Positions 9,030-18,410 of a stretch of 56,365 nt of DNA are shown here, one piece after another (position 1 is the first letter of the stretch; each line of letters opens with the position of its first letter). The notes beneath the pieces were generated by a model. It worked only from the letters and a program-made list of their open reading frames with translations, was not told the origin of the DNA and did not search any database. The DNA comes from an uncultured Lachnospiraceae bacterium (lineage in GTDB: Bacteria; Bacillota; Clostridia; Lachnospirales; Lachnospiraceae). A program made the translations under genes and the position numbers. Location: the NCBI GenBank assembly GCA_900551115.1, contig URUY01000025.1, positions 1 through 56,365 on the forward strand. The letters run 5' to 3'.

Positions 9030-11249
9030 TTAATCTATGGGAGAGCCGGAAAATATCCCTGTGCTTCCCTTTTTCTGCTCTGTTTTTTCCTGCGGCTTAT
9101 CAGCCTGTTCCTTTGCCGGGTTATCTTCCGGCTTATCTGCGGACTTTTCTGTTGTATTCTCCTGCGGCTTATCAGCAGACTGCGGAGCTTCTTTTGCAGA
9201 AATCTCTGTCACCATCGTAGCTGCGCTGTCTTTTTCCGCCTCTGCCTTTTTATCCTCTTTTTCCTTGGGTTCAGGCTCAGGAAGCCCTTTTTCACGGCGG
9301 TAAATTTCCATAAATTCCTTGCCGGTAATGGTTTCCTTCTCGATCAGGAAGGCTGCCAGCTTATCCATCAGCTCTCTGTTTTCACCAAGCAGTTCCTTGG
9401 CTTTTTCGTAGCTCTCCTTTAAGATAGCAACGATTTCTGCATCTACCTCGGCTGCCGTCTTGTCGCTGCAGTTCATAACATCGCGGCCTTCCAGATACTT
9501 GCTCTCTACGGTGGAGAGGCCTACCAAACCAAAACGCTTGCTCATACCGTACTGGGTAACCATGGCACGGGCAATACCGGTTGCTTTTTCAATATCATTG
9601 GCTGCACCCGTGGTTACCGTATCAAACACCAGCTCCTCTGCGGCACGTCCTGCCACCAGGCTAACCAGCATATCACGAAGCTCTGCTTCTGTATTGAGAT
9701 ACTTCTCCTCTTCCGGCACATGCATAACATAACCGAGAGCGCCCATGGTACGGGGAACAATGGTAATTTTCTGTACGGGCTCCGAATTTTTCTGCAAAGC
9801 ACTTACCAATGCGTGGCCCACCTCATGATAGGATACAATCTTACGCTCTTCCTTACTCATAATGCGGTCTTTCTTTTCCTTGCCCACCAGTACCTGCTCA
9901 ACAGCATCAAACAGATCCTTCTGGTTGACAAATTCCCTGCCATCCTTGACTGCATTGATAGCCGCCTCGTTAATCATATTGGCAAGGTCCGCACCTACCG
10001 CACCGCTTGTTGCCAGTGCAATGGCATCAAAATCCACCGTTTCATCCATTTTAACATCCTTGGCATGTACCTTCAGGATATCCACACGTCCCTTAAGGTC
10101 AGGCTTATCTACAATAATCCGGCGGTCAAAACGGCCCGGACGAAGCAGCGCCTTGTCAAGAATCTCAGGACGGTTGGTAGCACCCAAAATCAGAATGCCC
10201 TTGGAAGTATCAAAGCCGTCCATTTCAGAAAGGAGCTGATTTAAGGTCTGCTCCCTTTCCTCATTACCGCCGCCGTACTTGGAATCACGGCTCCGGCCAA
10301 TGGCATCAATCTCATCAATAAATATAATACAGGGCGCATTTTTGGTAGCTTCCTTAAACAAATCACGTACACGGGAAGCACCTACGCCAACATATAATTC
10401 AATAAAATCAGAACCTGCCAGAGAGAAGAACGGAACGCCAGCTTCTCCTGCTACCGCCTTTGCAAGAAGGGTCTTACCTGTACCGGGAGGTCCCACAAGC
10501 AACGCTCCTTTTGGAAGCTTGGCACCGATTTTTGAATATTTTCCCGGATTGTGCAGAAAGTCTACAACCTCCTGTAAGGATTCCTTAGCCTCATCCTCGC
10601 CTGCCACATCCTTAAAGGTAATGCCGGTTTCCTTTTGTACATAGACCTTGGCATTGCTCTTGCCTACGCTCATAGGGCCGCCGCCTTTGCTCATCTTTCT
10701 GAACAGGAAGCTTAAAAGCACCCAGAACAGCACAAGCGGCAGGACATAATAAAGAATGATTTCCATAATAAAGCCTGAGCTGTCGGGAATATATCCCCAT
10801 ACTTCAACGCCTGCTTCCCGCAGTCTCTCCGGCAGCGTATCATCCTCTACCATTGCTGTATAATAGGTCGTCCGGTTACCCATACCATAATAGAACAGCG
10901 GATTTGTCTGATTCTCTTCCTCATCCACCATCTCGATATCGATACGGTCCGCTCCGTATTTAACACTCTTAACCTGACCGGCCTCTACCTTCTGCATAAA
11001 TTCCGAATAGCTTAACTGCTCAGTATTGTTTCCGGTCACCGTCTTCATAAACACACTGGTCATGACCAGTGTAATAAGCGCCGCAATCAGTAAAAGCAAA
11101 AGATTTACCTTTCGGGGATTCTGATTGCCGCCGGGACCGCCTCCCTGACCGTTGCTGCCGCCGGAGCCGTTACCGCCCGGTCTGTTGTCACGGCTGCCGT
11201 TACCGTAGCCGTCTCCGTTTTCAAATTGGTTCAGATTTTCTTCATTCAT
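9030..11249 (-). CDS. ftsH: ATP-dependent zinc metalloprotease FtsH
   Basis: Membrane-anchored AAA protease for quality control of membrane and short-lived proteins. Order: a Gly/Asn-rich low-complexity N-terminus (residues 1-45), TM1 (48-68), an extracytoplasmic domain, TM2 (160-183), AAA module with Walker A GPPGTGKT (253-260) and Walker B IIFIDEIDAIG, SRH NRPEILDKALLRPGRFDR, and the zinc site HEVGH (475-479). The 739-residue length exceeds the usual ~610-650 because of the Gly-rich head and a charged tail carrying three ADKP repeats near the C-terminus. Its ATG directly abuts the stop codon of the upstream DUF1846 gene, so the two are translationally coupled. Confidence 0.95.
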   Translation of the reverse strand: MNEENLNQFENGDGYGNGSRDNRPGGNGSGGSNGQGGGPGGNQNPRKVNLLLLLIAALITLVMTSVFMKTVTGNNTEQLSYSEFMQKVEAGQVKSVKYGADRIDIEMVDEEENQTNPLFYYGMGNRTTYYTAMVEDDTLPERLREAGVEVWGYIPDSSGFIMEIILYYVLPLVLFWVLLSFLFRKMSKGGGPMSVGKSNAKVYVQKETGITFKDVAGEDEAKESLQEVVDFLHNPGKYSKIGAKLPKGALLVGPPGTGKTLLAKAVAGEAGVPFFSLAGSDFIELYVGVGASRVRDLFKEATKNAPCIIFIDEIDAIGRSRDSKYGGGNEEREQTLNQLLSEMDGFDTSKGILILGATNRPEILDKALLRPGRFDRRIIVDKPDLKGRVDILKVHAKDVKMDETVDFDAIALATSGAVGADLANMINEAAINAVKDGREFVNQKDLFDAVEQVLVGKEKKDRIMSKEERKIVSYHEVGHALVSALQKNSEPVQKITIVPRTMGALGYVMHVPEEEKYLNTEAELRDMLVSLVAGRAAEELVFDTVTTGAANDIEKATGIARAMVTQYGMSKRFGLVGLSTVESKYLEGRDVMNCSDKTAAEVDAEIVAILKESYEKAKELLGENRELMDKLAAFLIEKETITGKEFMEIYRREKGLPEPEPKEKEDKKAEAEKDSAATMVTEISAKEAPQSADKPQENTTEKSADKPEDNPAKEQADKPQEKTEQKKGSTGIFSGSPID

Positions 11250-12722
11250 TTAACTACTCTTTCCTTTTATAATTGGTTCGCTGGTTAAGTCCACTCCCAG
11301 CTTTTTAAATATTTTGATATCTACCTCGGAAAGCATTACGGAGGTATGCACCTGACATCCCTTTAGCTTGGGAAGCTGCTCCAATGCTTTCCGTGCATTT
11401 TCATCATTCATAGCCGAAACAGAAAGGGCAATCAGCACCTCATCCGTATGCAGTCTGGGATTTTTACCGCCTAAATATTTTGTCTTCAGCTCCTGAATCG
11501 GTTCAATGGCCTCCGGTGAAATCAAATGGGTATCATGCTCCACCCCTCCCAGGTACTTAAGGACATTTAACAGTAATGCCGCCGATGCTCCCAGTAAATC
11601 CGTGGTCTTGGAGGTAATAATCGTACCATCGGAAAGCTCCATCGCTGCAGTGGGAACTCCTAACTTTGCCTCTCTGTCTTTCGCCGCCACCGTTACTTTC
11701 CTGTCATCAGTCGTAATCTTTGCCTGCTTCATTAAAAGCTCAATCTTGTAAACTTCATTTTCCTTGAGCGTACCCCTTACGGCATCGTTCAATGCCGTAT
11801 AATAGCGGCGAATGATTTCCATGTGGGAGGCCTGTCTGCAGACTTCATCATCTACAATACAGTTTCCTGCCATATTTACACCCATATCCGTAGGAGATTT
11901 ATAGGGATTTTCTCCGTAAATTCCCTCAAAGATAGCATTCAGTACCGGAAAAATCTCTATATCACGGTTGTAATTGACAGCCGTTTCTCCATACGCCTCC
12001 AAATGGAAGGGATCAATCATATTGATGTCATTTAAATCTGCCGTTGCTGCTTCATATGCCAGATTAATCGGATGCTTTAACGGAATATTCCAAACAGGGA
12101 AGGTTTCATATTTTGCATATCCTGCTTTAATCCCCCTCTTGTTGTCATGGTAGAGCTGAGAAAGACAGGTTGCCATTTTTCCGCTTCCGGGGCCGGGTGC
12201 CGTAACCACCACGAGGGGTCTTTCCGTTTCAATGTATTCGTTTTTGCCAAAGCCTTCTTCGCTGACAATCAGCGGAATATTGGACGGATATCCTTCTATC
12301 GTATAATGCAGGTATACCTTTACATTTGCCTTTTCCAATTTTTCTTTAAAAGCTGCTGCCCTGGCCTGTCCTGCATAATGGGTCAGAACCACGCTTCCCA
12401 CGTACAGGCCGCGATTTTCAAATTCCTTCATCAGCCTCTGTACATCTTCATCATAGGTGATTCCCAAATCCCCGCGTATTTTATTTTTTTCAATATCCGC
12501 CGCGTTTATGACAATCACAATTTCGGCTCTGTCGGCAAGCTTCATTAACATGTGAAGCTTACTGTCAGGCTCAAACCCCGGCAGTACTCTCGAGGCATGG
12601 TAATCATCAAACAGTTTGCCGCCAAATTCCAAATATAATTTATCTCCGAACTTATTGATTCTTTCTTCGATATGCTCTGACTGCATCCTCAGATATTTTT
12701 CATTGTCAAATCCCACTCTCAT
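11250..12722 (-). CDS. DUF1846 family protein
   Basis: A 490-residue cytoplasmic protein of the DUF1846 family, widespread in Firmicutes and of unknown role. Recognised from the N-terminal VGFDNEKYLRMQSEHI, the LYLEFGGKLFDDYHASRVLPGF segment and the P-loop-like APGPGSGKMATCLSQLY near residue 175, which suggests nucleotide binding. No membrane segment is evident. It is first in a two-gene unit with ftsH, with its stop codon touching the ftsH start. Function should not be inferred beyond the family name. Confidence 0.88.
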   Translation of the reverse strand: MRVGFDNEKYLRMQSEHIEERINKFGDKLYLEFGGKLFDDYHASRVLPGFEPDSKLHMLMKLADRAEIVIVINAADIEKNKIRGDLGITYDEDVQRLMKEFENRGLYVGSVVLTHYAGQARAAAFKEKLEKANVKVYLHYTIEGYPSNIPLIVSEEGFGKNEYIETERPLVVVTAPGPGSGKMATCLSQLYHDNKRGIKAGYAKYETFPVWNIPLKHPINLAYEAATADLNDINMIDPFHLEAYGETAVNYNRDIEIFPVLNAIFEGIYGENPYKSPTDMGVNMAGNCIVDDEVCRQASHMEIIRRYYTALNDAVRGTLKENEVYKIELLMKQAKITTDDRKVTVAAKDREAKLGVPTAAMELSDGTIITSKTTDLLGASAALLLNVLKYLGGVEHDTHLISPEAIEPIQELKTKYLGGKNPRLHTDEVLIALSVSAMNDENARKALEQLPKLKGCQVHTSVMLSEVDIKIFKKLGVDLTSEPIIKGKSS

Positions 12723-12874
12723 ACCCCGAACCGTTCACTTTCCTTTTGTACATTCTTCATTAATTTTCATTAATTATAAATACCATTTTTCATTCTATCA
12801 CAACATTATCAATTATTCCATAAAAAAGGAATGAACAAATATCAATTTTTTCTAAAAAAATCATCTGACAGTAA

Positions 12875-12916
12875 CAGGGGACAGCTCCTGTACCGTACTG
12901 TCCCCTGCGCTTTTTT
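12875..12916. terminator. Strong hairpin with GGGGACAG arms in the 12723-13212 gap
   Basis: The 490-base gap between the DUF1846 gene and the antiporter operon contains no gene. Perfect 10-bp arms CAGGGGACAG (12875-12884) and CTGTCCCCTG (12898-12907) are followed on the plus strand by a T6 run; on the minus strand a T7 run lies about 17 bases beyond the stem. It may terminate the antiporter operon or be a repetitive (REP-like) palindrome. Smaller palindromes nearby are CTGCAAG/CTTGCAG and CGGCAC/GTGCCG (13154-13169). Confidence 0.5.
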
Positions 12917-13212
12917 GTTTATCCATCTTTTTATTTTTAATAGCACATGTTATTTATCTTGAAATAACGAATTTATTGTTATTTTTCCTTTACATCCACT
13001 CTATCTACGGCTTTTTTTCAATTTATGCATTTTCTTTTGTATCACATGTTATGTTAAACATTCTGCAAGTTATTTATGTGAATCTTGCAGTTTTTAACTT
13101 CTTTTAAGTTTTTTGCAAGTTTTCTGTCACATCTGCACTGTCGGCACACAACACGGCACACCCGTGCCGCCTATAGCAGGCAAGCCTATACAAAAGCAGC
13201 CGCAAAAACCGC

Positions 13213-15366
13213 CTATACCACAAGCATATATAAAAGCGTCAGCAGAAGACCGATACAGAACAACAGCAGTCCGAAAGATAAGCTTCTGCCAATCATCACA
13301 TTATTTTCCTTTATCTCCTTTGAAAGCAGCGCCAGCTTATGTTCAAAGGAAACCTGAATCGGATGCTTTTTATATACCGTGTGGTTGAGCGCTTCCTTTC
13401 CGTCATCCACCAGTACGCCCACCGCATGGGTCAGCACATCGCCTTCCTCCAGCTCATGAGGCAGGGGAGAATCCTTGTACACCGTTTTCCGCAAAGCCAC
13501 CACCAGATAATCCGGCAGACAGTCAAAGAAACGGCAGACTGTACTTACTGCAATATCCAAAAATCTGAGCAGAGGTCTGTATACCTGCTCCTCCAAATCC
13601 CACTTAGGATTCCACCTGTCCACATAGACGCCGTCTTTTATCATCCATTTTCGCACAATAAACAGATATACCAAAGCACCGATTGCCAGGGACAGTAAGG
13701 TACCGCCTATGCTTTCCCAATTAAAGGTTTTCTCAGAAATACCCGCTGCAATACCGATAACCGGAAACAATGCGGATGCACCTAAAAGCAGTGCGCCGGT
13801 TAAGGGCGTCATATATTTTTTCTGTGCATCAAATTCCTCCTGACGGGCAGCTTCCCCATTCTTTTCCAGGAAAAGCGCCACATAGAGCTTCGTCATATAA
13901 GCTGCAGTCAGACCGCCGCTTATGATAAACAGCCATTCCGCCCCCTTCATCATAAGGGAAGGATATTCCTCCTGCCAAAGCACCATGCCTTCATGTATCA
14001 GGCTTTTGCTTACATAGCCGTTAAAAAGCGGCACGCCTGCAATCCCAAGCGCTCCTGCAAGGAACATAATATGCAACAGGGGCTTCTTTCTGCCAAATCC
14101 GCGGATTTCATTAAGGTTCAGCTTATGCAGATTCATAAATACCACACCTGCCGCGCAGAAAAGCACAAGCTTTATCAGGGAATGGTTTACCATGTGCAGC
14201 ATAGCACCGTTCAAGGACAGCAGATACCCTTCTGCCTGTATGCTTTCCTCCGCATAAGTCGGGAAAAGCCCGGCGCAATACCACCTCTGCCCTAAAGCCC
14301 TGCCGGATAGCATGCCCGCCATACCAAGTCCGGTAAAAATGAAACCTATCTGGGACACAGAGGAGCAGGCAAGCGTTCTTTTCAAATCTACGGAGAATAG
14401 CGCTAACACCGCACCGGTCACCATAGTCAGGATACCCAGTGTGAAAATAAGCACACCAAAGCTTTCTTTTCCGAAGAAAAGCTGCAAGGTCAGAAGCATC
14501 GTACCGAACACGCCTGTTTTTGTCAGTACCCCCGACAAAAGGGCCGATGCCGGCGCCGGAGCAACCGGGTGCGCCTTGGGCAGCCAGATATGCAGGGGCA
14601 CCGCTCCCGCCTTAGCTCCAAAGCCTATTAACATTAAAATGCCTGCCCCGGTCAGACGCCTGTTCCCGGATGCCACACTTTCCTGTATTAAAAGGAGGTC
14701 GCCTGTGACGGATAAAGTACCCGTCTCGCTGTAGAGCAGGAACATACCCATCAGGATGCAGAGACCGCCGATTACCGCAATGGCAAGATAGGTTTCCGCT
14801 GCCCTTAAGGACTCTCTTTTTTCATCCTGTGCAACCCATACATAGGAGGCAAGGGACATGATTTCAAAAAATACGAACATGGTAAAGAAATCTGCTGACA
14901 TAAAGATGCCCATGGTTGCACCAAGCGTTAAAAGCAGGAAGAAATAGTATCTGCCCTTATTGGCATAATGCTTCATATAAGAAAAAGAAAACAGGGTGCA
15001 GACAAACCACATAAACGCTGCTATCAGCACATAAATCTCCCGAAAGCCGTCTATCGTAAAGCTAAGACCCACACCGCAGAAATCCTGCCAGCATACCGAT
15101 ACTGCCGGCATCATGGGCAGCGTTCCCATTCCGTCCGCAGATGTTCTCACCGCAGAGATAAACTGCACTGTCGTAAACGCCCACGGAACCAGATACAGCG
15201 TTGCCACAGCAATAAGCTCTGCAGCCACCGTCACTGCCGCTACTGCATTTTGCAGTCTGTCATCCCCTCTCTTTGCAGCAGGTCCTCTGCCTGCAAAACA
15301 GGTAAGAAACGCTCCTAAAAAAGGCCAAAGTATTATAAAATTCATACACATTTCCAAAGCAGCCAC
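13213..15366 (-). CDS. Large proton-conducting antiporter subunit (HyfB/MrpD/NuoL-like), 717 aa
   Basis: Polytopic membrane subunit of the complex I antiporter superfamily, thought to carry protons or sodium. Seen: the MSFASY-like helix FEIMSLASYVWVA with the conserved Glu, the GFGAKAGAVPLHIWLPKAHPVAPAPASALLSG...KTG signature with two conserved Lys, and KRTLACSSVSQIGFIFTG. At 717 residues it is longer than the other three large subunits; the extra C-terminus contains another helix, a soluble stretch and a final helix pair. It is the last gene of the ten-gene operon, three bases after its neighbour. Which ion it carries is not shown. Confidence 0.85.
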   Translation of the reverse strand: MAALEMCMNFIILWPFLGAFLTCFAGRGPAAKRGDDRLQNAVAAVTVAAELIAVATLYLVPWAFTTVQFISAVRTSADGMGTLPMMPAVSVCWQDFCGVGLSFTIDGFREIYVLIAAFMWFVCTLFSFSYMKHYANKGRYYFFLLLTLGATMGIFMSADFFTMFVFFEIMSLASYVWVAQDEKRESLRAAETYLAIAVIGGLCILMGMFLLYSETGTLSVTGDLLLIQESVASGNRRLTGAGILMLIGFGAKAGAVPLHIWLPKAHPVAPAPASALLSGVLTKTGVFGTMLLTLQLFFGKESFGVLIFTLGILTMVTGAVLALFSVDLKRTLACSSVSQIGFIFTGLGMAGMLSGRALGQRWYCAGLFPTYAEESIQAEGYLLSLNGAMLHMVNHSLIKLVLFCAAGVVFMNLHKLNLNEIRGFGRKKPLLHIMFLAGALGIAGVPLFNGYVSKSLIHEGMVLWQEEYPSLMMKGAEWLFIISGGLTAAYMTKLYVALFLEKNGEAARQEEFDAQKKYMTPLTGALLLGASALFPVIGIAAGISEKTFNWESIGGTLLSLAIGALVYLFIVRKWMIKDGVYVDRWNPKWDLEEQVYRPLLRFLDIAVSTVCRFFDCLPDYLVVALRKTVYKDSPLPHELEEGDVLTHAVGVLVDDGKEALNHTVYKKHPIQVSFEHKLALLSKEIKENNVMIGRSLSFGLLLFCIGLLLTLLYMLVV

Positions 15367-15369
15367 CTC

Positions 15370-16845
15370 CTATCGCACACCTGCAGCCACATCATTTAAA
15401 AAACGGATAAGGGGTGCCGAATTCAGTCCGAAGAACAACATTGCAGCTACAAACAAAAACAGGGGAATCTGCATTGCCGGGCCGGGGTCCTCCACATCCT
15501 TTATGGCAGCATAATCAAAGTCCTTTCCGGGGAAATACGCCCGGATAACAATACCAAGCATATAGATGGCTGTCAGAAGCGCAGACAGTAAAAGTGCCGC
15601 CACGCCGATTCCTGCCAGCGGATTCTCACTGGCCACCGCCGCCGTTGCCAGATACCACTTGCTGACAAAGCCTGCCAGACCGGGCACTCCCATGAGCGCC
15701 AGTGCCGATATGGTAAAACAGAAAAATACACGGGGCATTTTCCTGCTAAAGCCGTCAATTTCATGGACATACTGTTTTCCGGTCTGGTGCATGACTGCTC
15801 CCACACAGAAGAAAGAGCAGATCTTCATGACTGCATGGCATACCATATGCGCCAGTGCGCCTAAAAGCCCGAGCGGCGTCATAATCGTTACACCAAACAG
15901 GATATAGGAAAGGTTGCTGACTGTAGAATAAGCCAGCCGCCTCTTTAAATGGGTTTCCTTTACCGCTCTGGAGCAGCCGTACACAATAGTAATAATCGTA
16001 AATGTCATCACCACGTTCTGCGCCCAGGTTCCCCTGATAAAATCTGTGCCGTAGCTGTAATAGGTAAGACGCATAATGGCAAACGCTCCTGATTTTACCA
16101 CCGCTACCGCATGTAAAAGTGCCGTTACCGGCGTAGGCGCCACACCTGCCTGGGGCAGCCAGGAGTTGAAGGGGCAGAGCGCCGCCTTGACACCAAAGCC
16201 GCAAAACGCAAATACATAGATAAGCAGCAGTACATCCGTCCTTCCCCCGATTTTTTCCAAATCCAGCACACCGCCGTATACAAAATTCATGGAGCTTCCG
16301 TATAAAATCACAAAAATCAGTCCGATAAAGGCAAACGCTGCGCCACCCAAAGAATAATAAAGGTATTTCCGGCTGGCAAGAATCGCCTCTCTGGACAGCG
16401 TGTGCATCACAAGAGGCACCGTCACCAGCGTCAGCAGCTCATAAAAAAAGTACATGGTAAGCAGATTGCCTGCCATGGCAATTCCCAGCGTTACGCCATA
16501 AGTCATGGTATAAAACATGAAAAAGCCTTTTTCCCGCTCCTCATGCTTCATATATGCAAAGGCATACAACGTTGCAAAAGGCCAAAGCGCTGAAATCAGT
16601 CCTGCAAACACAGTGGACAGTCCGTCCACCTGCAGCTCAATAGCCAGATTTCCCGTAAAATACACTACCGTAAATGCTTCTGTCGGCTTTTGCAAAAGGA
16701 GAGTCCACACCAACAGGGAAGTGATACATACCAGCGTTTCCAGATAGGTAAGCATTGCCGCACGGCGTTTCCAGCCAAACAGCGGTATCAGAATACTGCC
16801 CAGTACAGGCAGCAAAATTGCCGATAACATCAAAAATCCTCTCAT
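15370..16845 (-). CDS. Proton-conducting antiporter subunit (MrpA/NuoL-like signature), 491 aa
   Basis: Second large antiporter-family membrane subunit. The signature GFGVKAALCPFNSWLPQAGVAPTPVTALLHA differs from the HPVAPAPAS form of its two neighbours and is closer to the MrpA/NuoL type; YELLTLVTVPLVMHT holds the conserved Glu, and RRLAYSTVSNLSYILFG follows. About 14 membrane helices are expected. Its stop is 3 bases before the next gene and its ATG overlaps the stop of the preceding one by 4 bases, so the genes are translationally coupled. Confidence 0.85.
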   Translation of the reverse strand: MRGFLMLSAILLPVLGSILIPLFGWKRRAAMLTYLETLVCITSLLVWTLLLQKPTEAFTVVYFTGNLAIELQVDGLSTVFAGLISALWPFATLYAFAYMKHEEREKGFFMFYTMTYGVTLGIAMAGNLLTMYFFYELLTLVTVPLVMHTLSREAILASRKYLYYSLGGAAFAFIGLIFVILYGSSMNFVYGGVLDLEKIGGRTDVLLLIYVFAFCGFGVKAALCPFNSWLPQAGVAPTPVTALLHAVAVVKSGAFAIMRLTYYSYGTDFIRGTWAQNVVMTFTIITIVYGCSRAVKETHLKRRLAYSTVSNLSYILFGVTIMTPLGLLGALAHMVCHAVMKICSFFCVGAVMHQTGKQYVHEIDGFSRKMPRVFFCFTISALALMGVPGLAGFVSKWYLATAAVASENPLAGIGVAALLLSALLTAIYMLGIVIRAYFPGKDFDYAAIKDVEDPGPAMQIPLFLFVAAMLFFGLNSAPLIRFLNDVAAGVR

Positions 16846-18410
16846 CCGCCCATCATCTCCTTAAAAATCATTCCGGCTGTATTGCCGATAAAGCTTATTA
16901 TCCTTTCCGGAAACATACCAAAGAAAACAACAAGCAGTGTGAATATCACTATGGGAATCCGCATAAAAACCGGTGCTTCCCGGCGTTCCTGCTCCTTGCA
17001 GGCAACAGAAGCTGCCATACCGGAAGTCTCGTTCTCCTCTTCCGGCTTATCACTCCCTCCCGGCTTGTTACTCTCTTCCGGCTTATCACTCTCTCCCGGC
17101 AAAAAGCCCTTAACAGCAATGGGAAGCAGATAGCCTGCCGTAAGCAGCGCGCTCACAAGCAGTACCGCCGGTCCTAAGATGCTGAATACCGGCATGTCCG
17201 CCGCCATGCTGCCTACCCCCAGATACCATTTGCTGACAAAGCCTGCAAATGGAGGGATACCGATTAAGGACAGGGAAAGTATGGTAAAGCAGGCCATGGT
17301 AACCGGCATTTTTCTGCCGATTCCCGAAAGCTCATCCACTCTTGTCTTTCCTGTTTTATAGATAATGGCACCGGCAATCAGAAAGAGGCCGCATTTCATA
17401 AAAGCATGGGCAAAGGTGTGTAAAAAAGCGCCCGTAAAGCTTGCCGGCGTAAGCATGGCAAGTCCGAATAAAATATAGGATACCTGGCTGACCGTAGAAT
17501 AGGCAAGACGTTTCTTTAAGCCCTTTTCCCTATAAGCCATCATAGAGCCTAAAAGCACCGTAAGCAGTATCAGAATAAGCCACACCTTCTGCACCCAGGT
17601 TCCCTTAAGGAAATCTGCTCCGAACAGATAATAAACCGTGCGGATGCTTCCCAGCACACCGGCCTTTACGATAATGCCGGACAAAACACCGGAAGCCGGC
17701 GCCGGTGCAACAGGGTGGGCAGCCGGCAGCCATACATGCATGGGAAACATGCCAGCCTTCACGCCAAAGCCCAAAAGCATCACAAAGGCAACTGTCAGTA
17801 AAAGTCCTTCTTTGCCGTTTATAAGCGCCGTATCCAATACGCCTCCCGCAGTAAAGGACAGGGTATTGGCATACCGGTTCAGATAGTAAAGCCCGAACAG
17901 CGCCATATAAGCTCCCGCAAAGGAAAAGAACAGATACTTCATACCTGCCAGTATGGCCTGCTTTGTGCCGGTATGTAAAACAAGCGGCAGGGCAGCCAGG
18001 GTCATAAGCTCATAAAATGCATAAAAGGTAATCAGATTTCCCGAAAAATCCAGTCCGATTAAGACGCCGTAAACAATCAGATAAAAACCGTAATACCGCT
18101 TTTCCTTCTGTTCGTGGGACATATAAGAAAAAGCATGCAGTCCGGCAAGCAGCCACACAATGGTCGTAAGCACTGCAAAGAATCTGCCCACCCCGTCAAC
18201 CTTAAACAGAAGGGGAAGTGTTTTCGTCAGATTAAAAACCGTTATGGGTACATTATCCGGCGTAACAAAAAGCGCCCCTGTTACAAAGCCCGCTGCAAGC
18301 AGCAGAAAAAAAGCCGTATAGCCGCACAGGCTCTTTCTGTTTTTCCATTCCGGCGTAAGGAGCAGGAAAAGCCCTGCTGCCACCGGCACCAATATGGATA
18401 GAATTATCAT
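16842..18410 (-). CDS. Proton-conducting antiporter subunit (MrpD-like), 522 aa
   Basis: Third large antiporter-family subunit. Seen: YELMTLAALPLVLHT (conserved Glu), GFGVKAGMFPMHVWLPAAHPVAPAPASG...IIVKAG (conserved Lys pair) and KKRLAYSTVSQVSYILFG. A hydrophilic cytoplasmic insert of Pro/Glu/Ser/Gly repeats (GESDKPEESNKPGGSDKPEEENE) near residues 450-475 is unusual for the family. Start and stop overlap the neighbours by 4 bases each. Confidence 0.85.
   Translation of the reverse strand: MIILSILVPVAAGLFLLLTPEWKNRKSLCGYTAFFLLLAAGFVTGALFVTPDNVPITVFNLTKTLPLLFKVDGVGRFFAVLTTIVWLLAGLHAFSYMSHEQKEKRYYGFYLIVYGVLIGLDFSGNLITFYAFYELMTLAALPLVLHTGTKQAILAGMKYLFFSFAGAYMALFGLYYLNRYANTLSFTAGGVLDTALINGKEGLLLTVAFVMLLGFGVKAGMFPMHVWLPAAHPVAPAPASGVLSGIIVKAGVLGSIRTVYYLFGADFLKGTWVQKVWLILILLTVLLGSMMAYREKGLKKRLAYSTVSQVSYILFGLAMLTPASFTGAFLHTFAHAFMKCGLFLIAGAIIYKTGKTRVDELSGIGRKMPVTMACFTILSLSLIGIPPFAGFVSKWYLGVGSMAADMPVFSILGPAVLLVSALLTAGYLLPIAVKGFLPGESDKPEESNKPGGSDKPEEENETSGMAASVACKEQERREAPVFMRIPIVIFTLLVVFFGMFPERIISFIGNTAGMIFKEMMGG

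Noticed and set aside
13085..13357. Plus-strand open frames at the end of the antiporter operon
   Set aside because: They run antisense through the last antiporter gene and a palindrome-rich gap without ribosome-binding sites.
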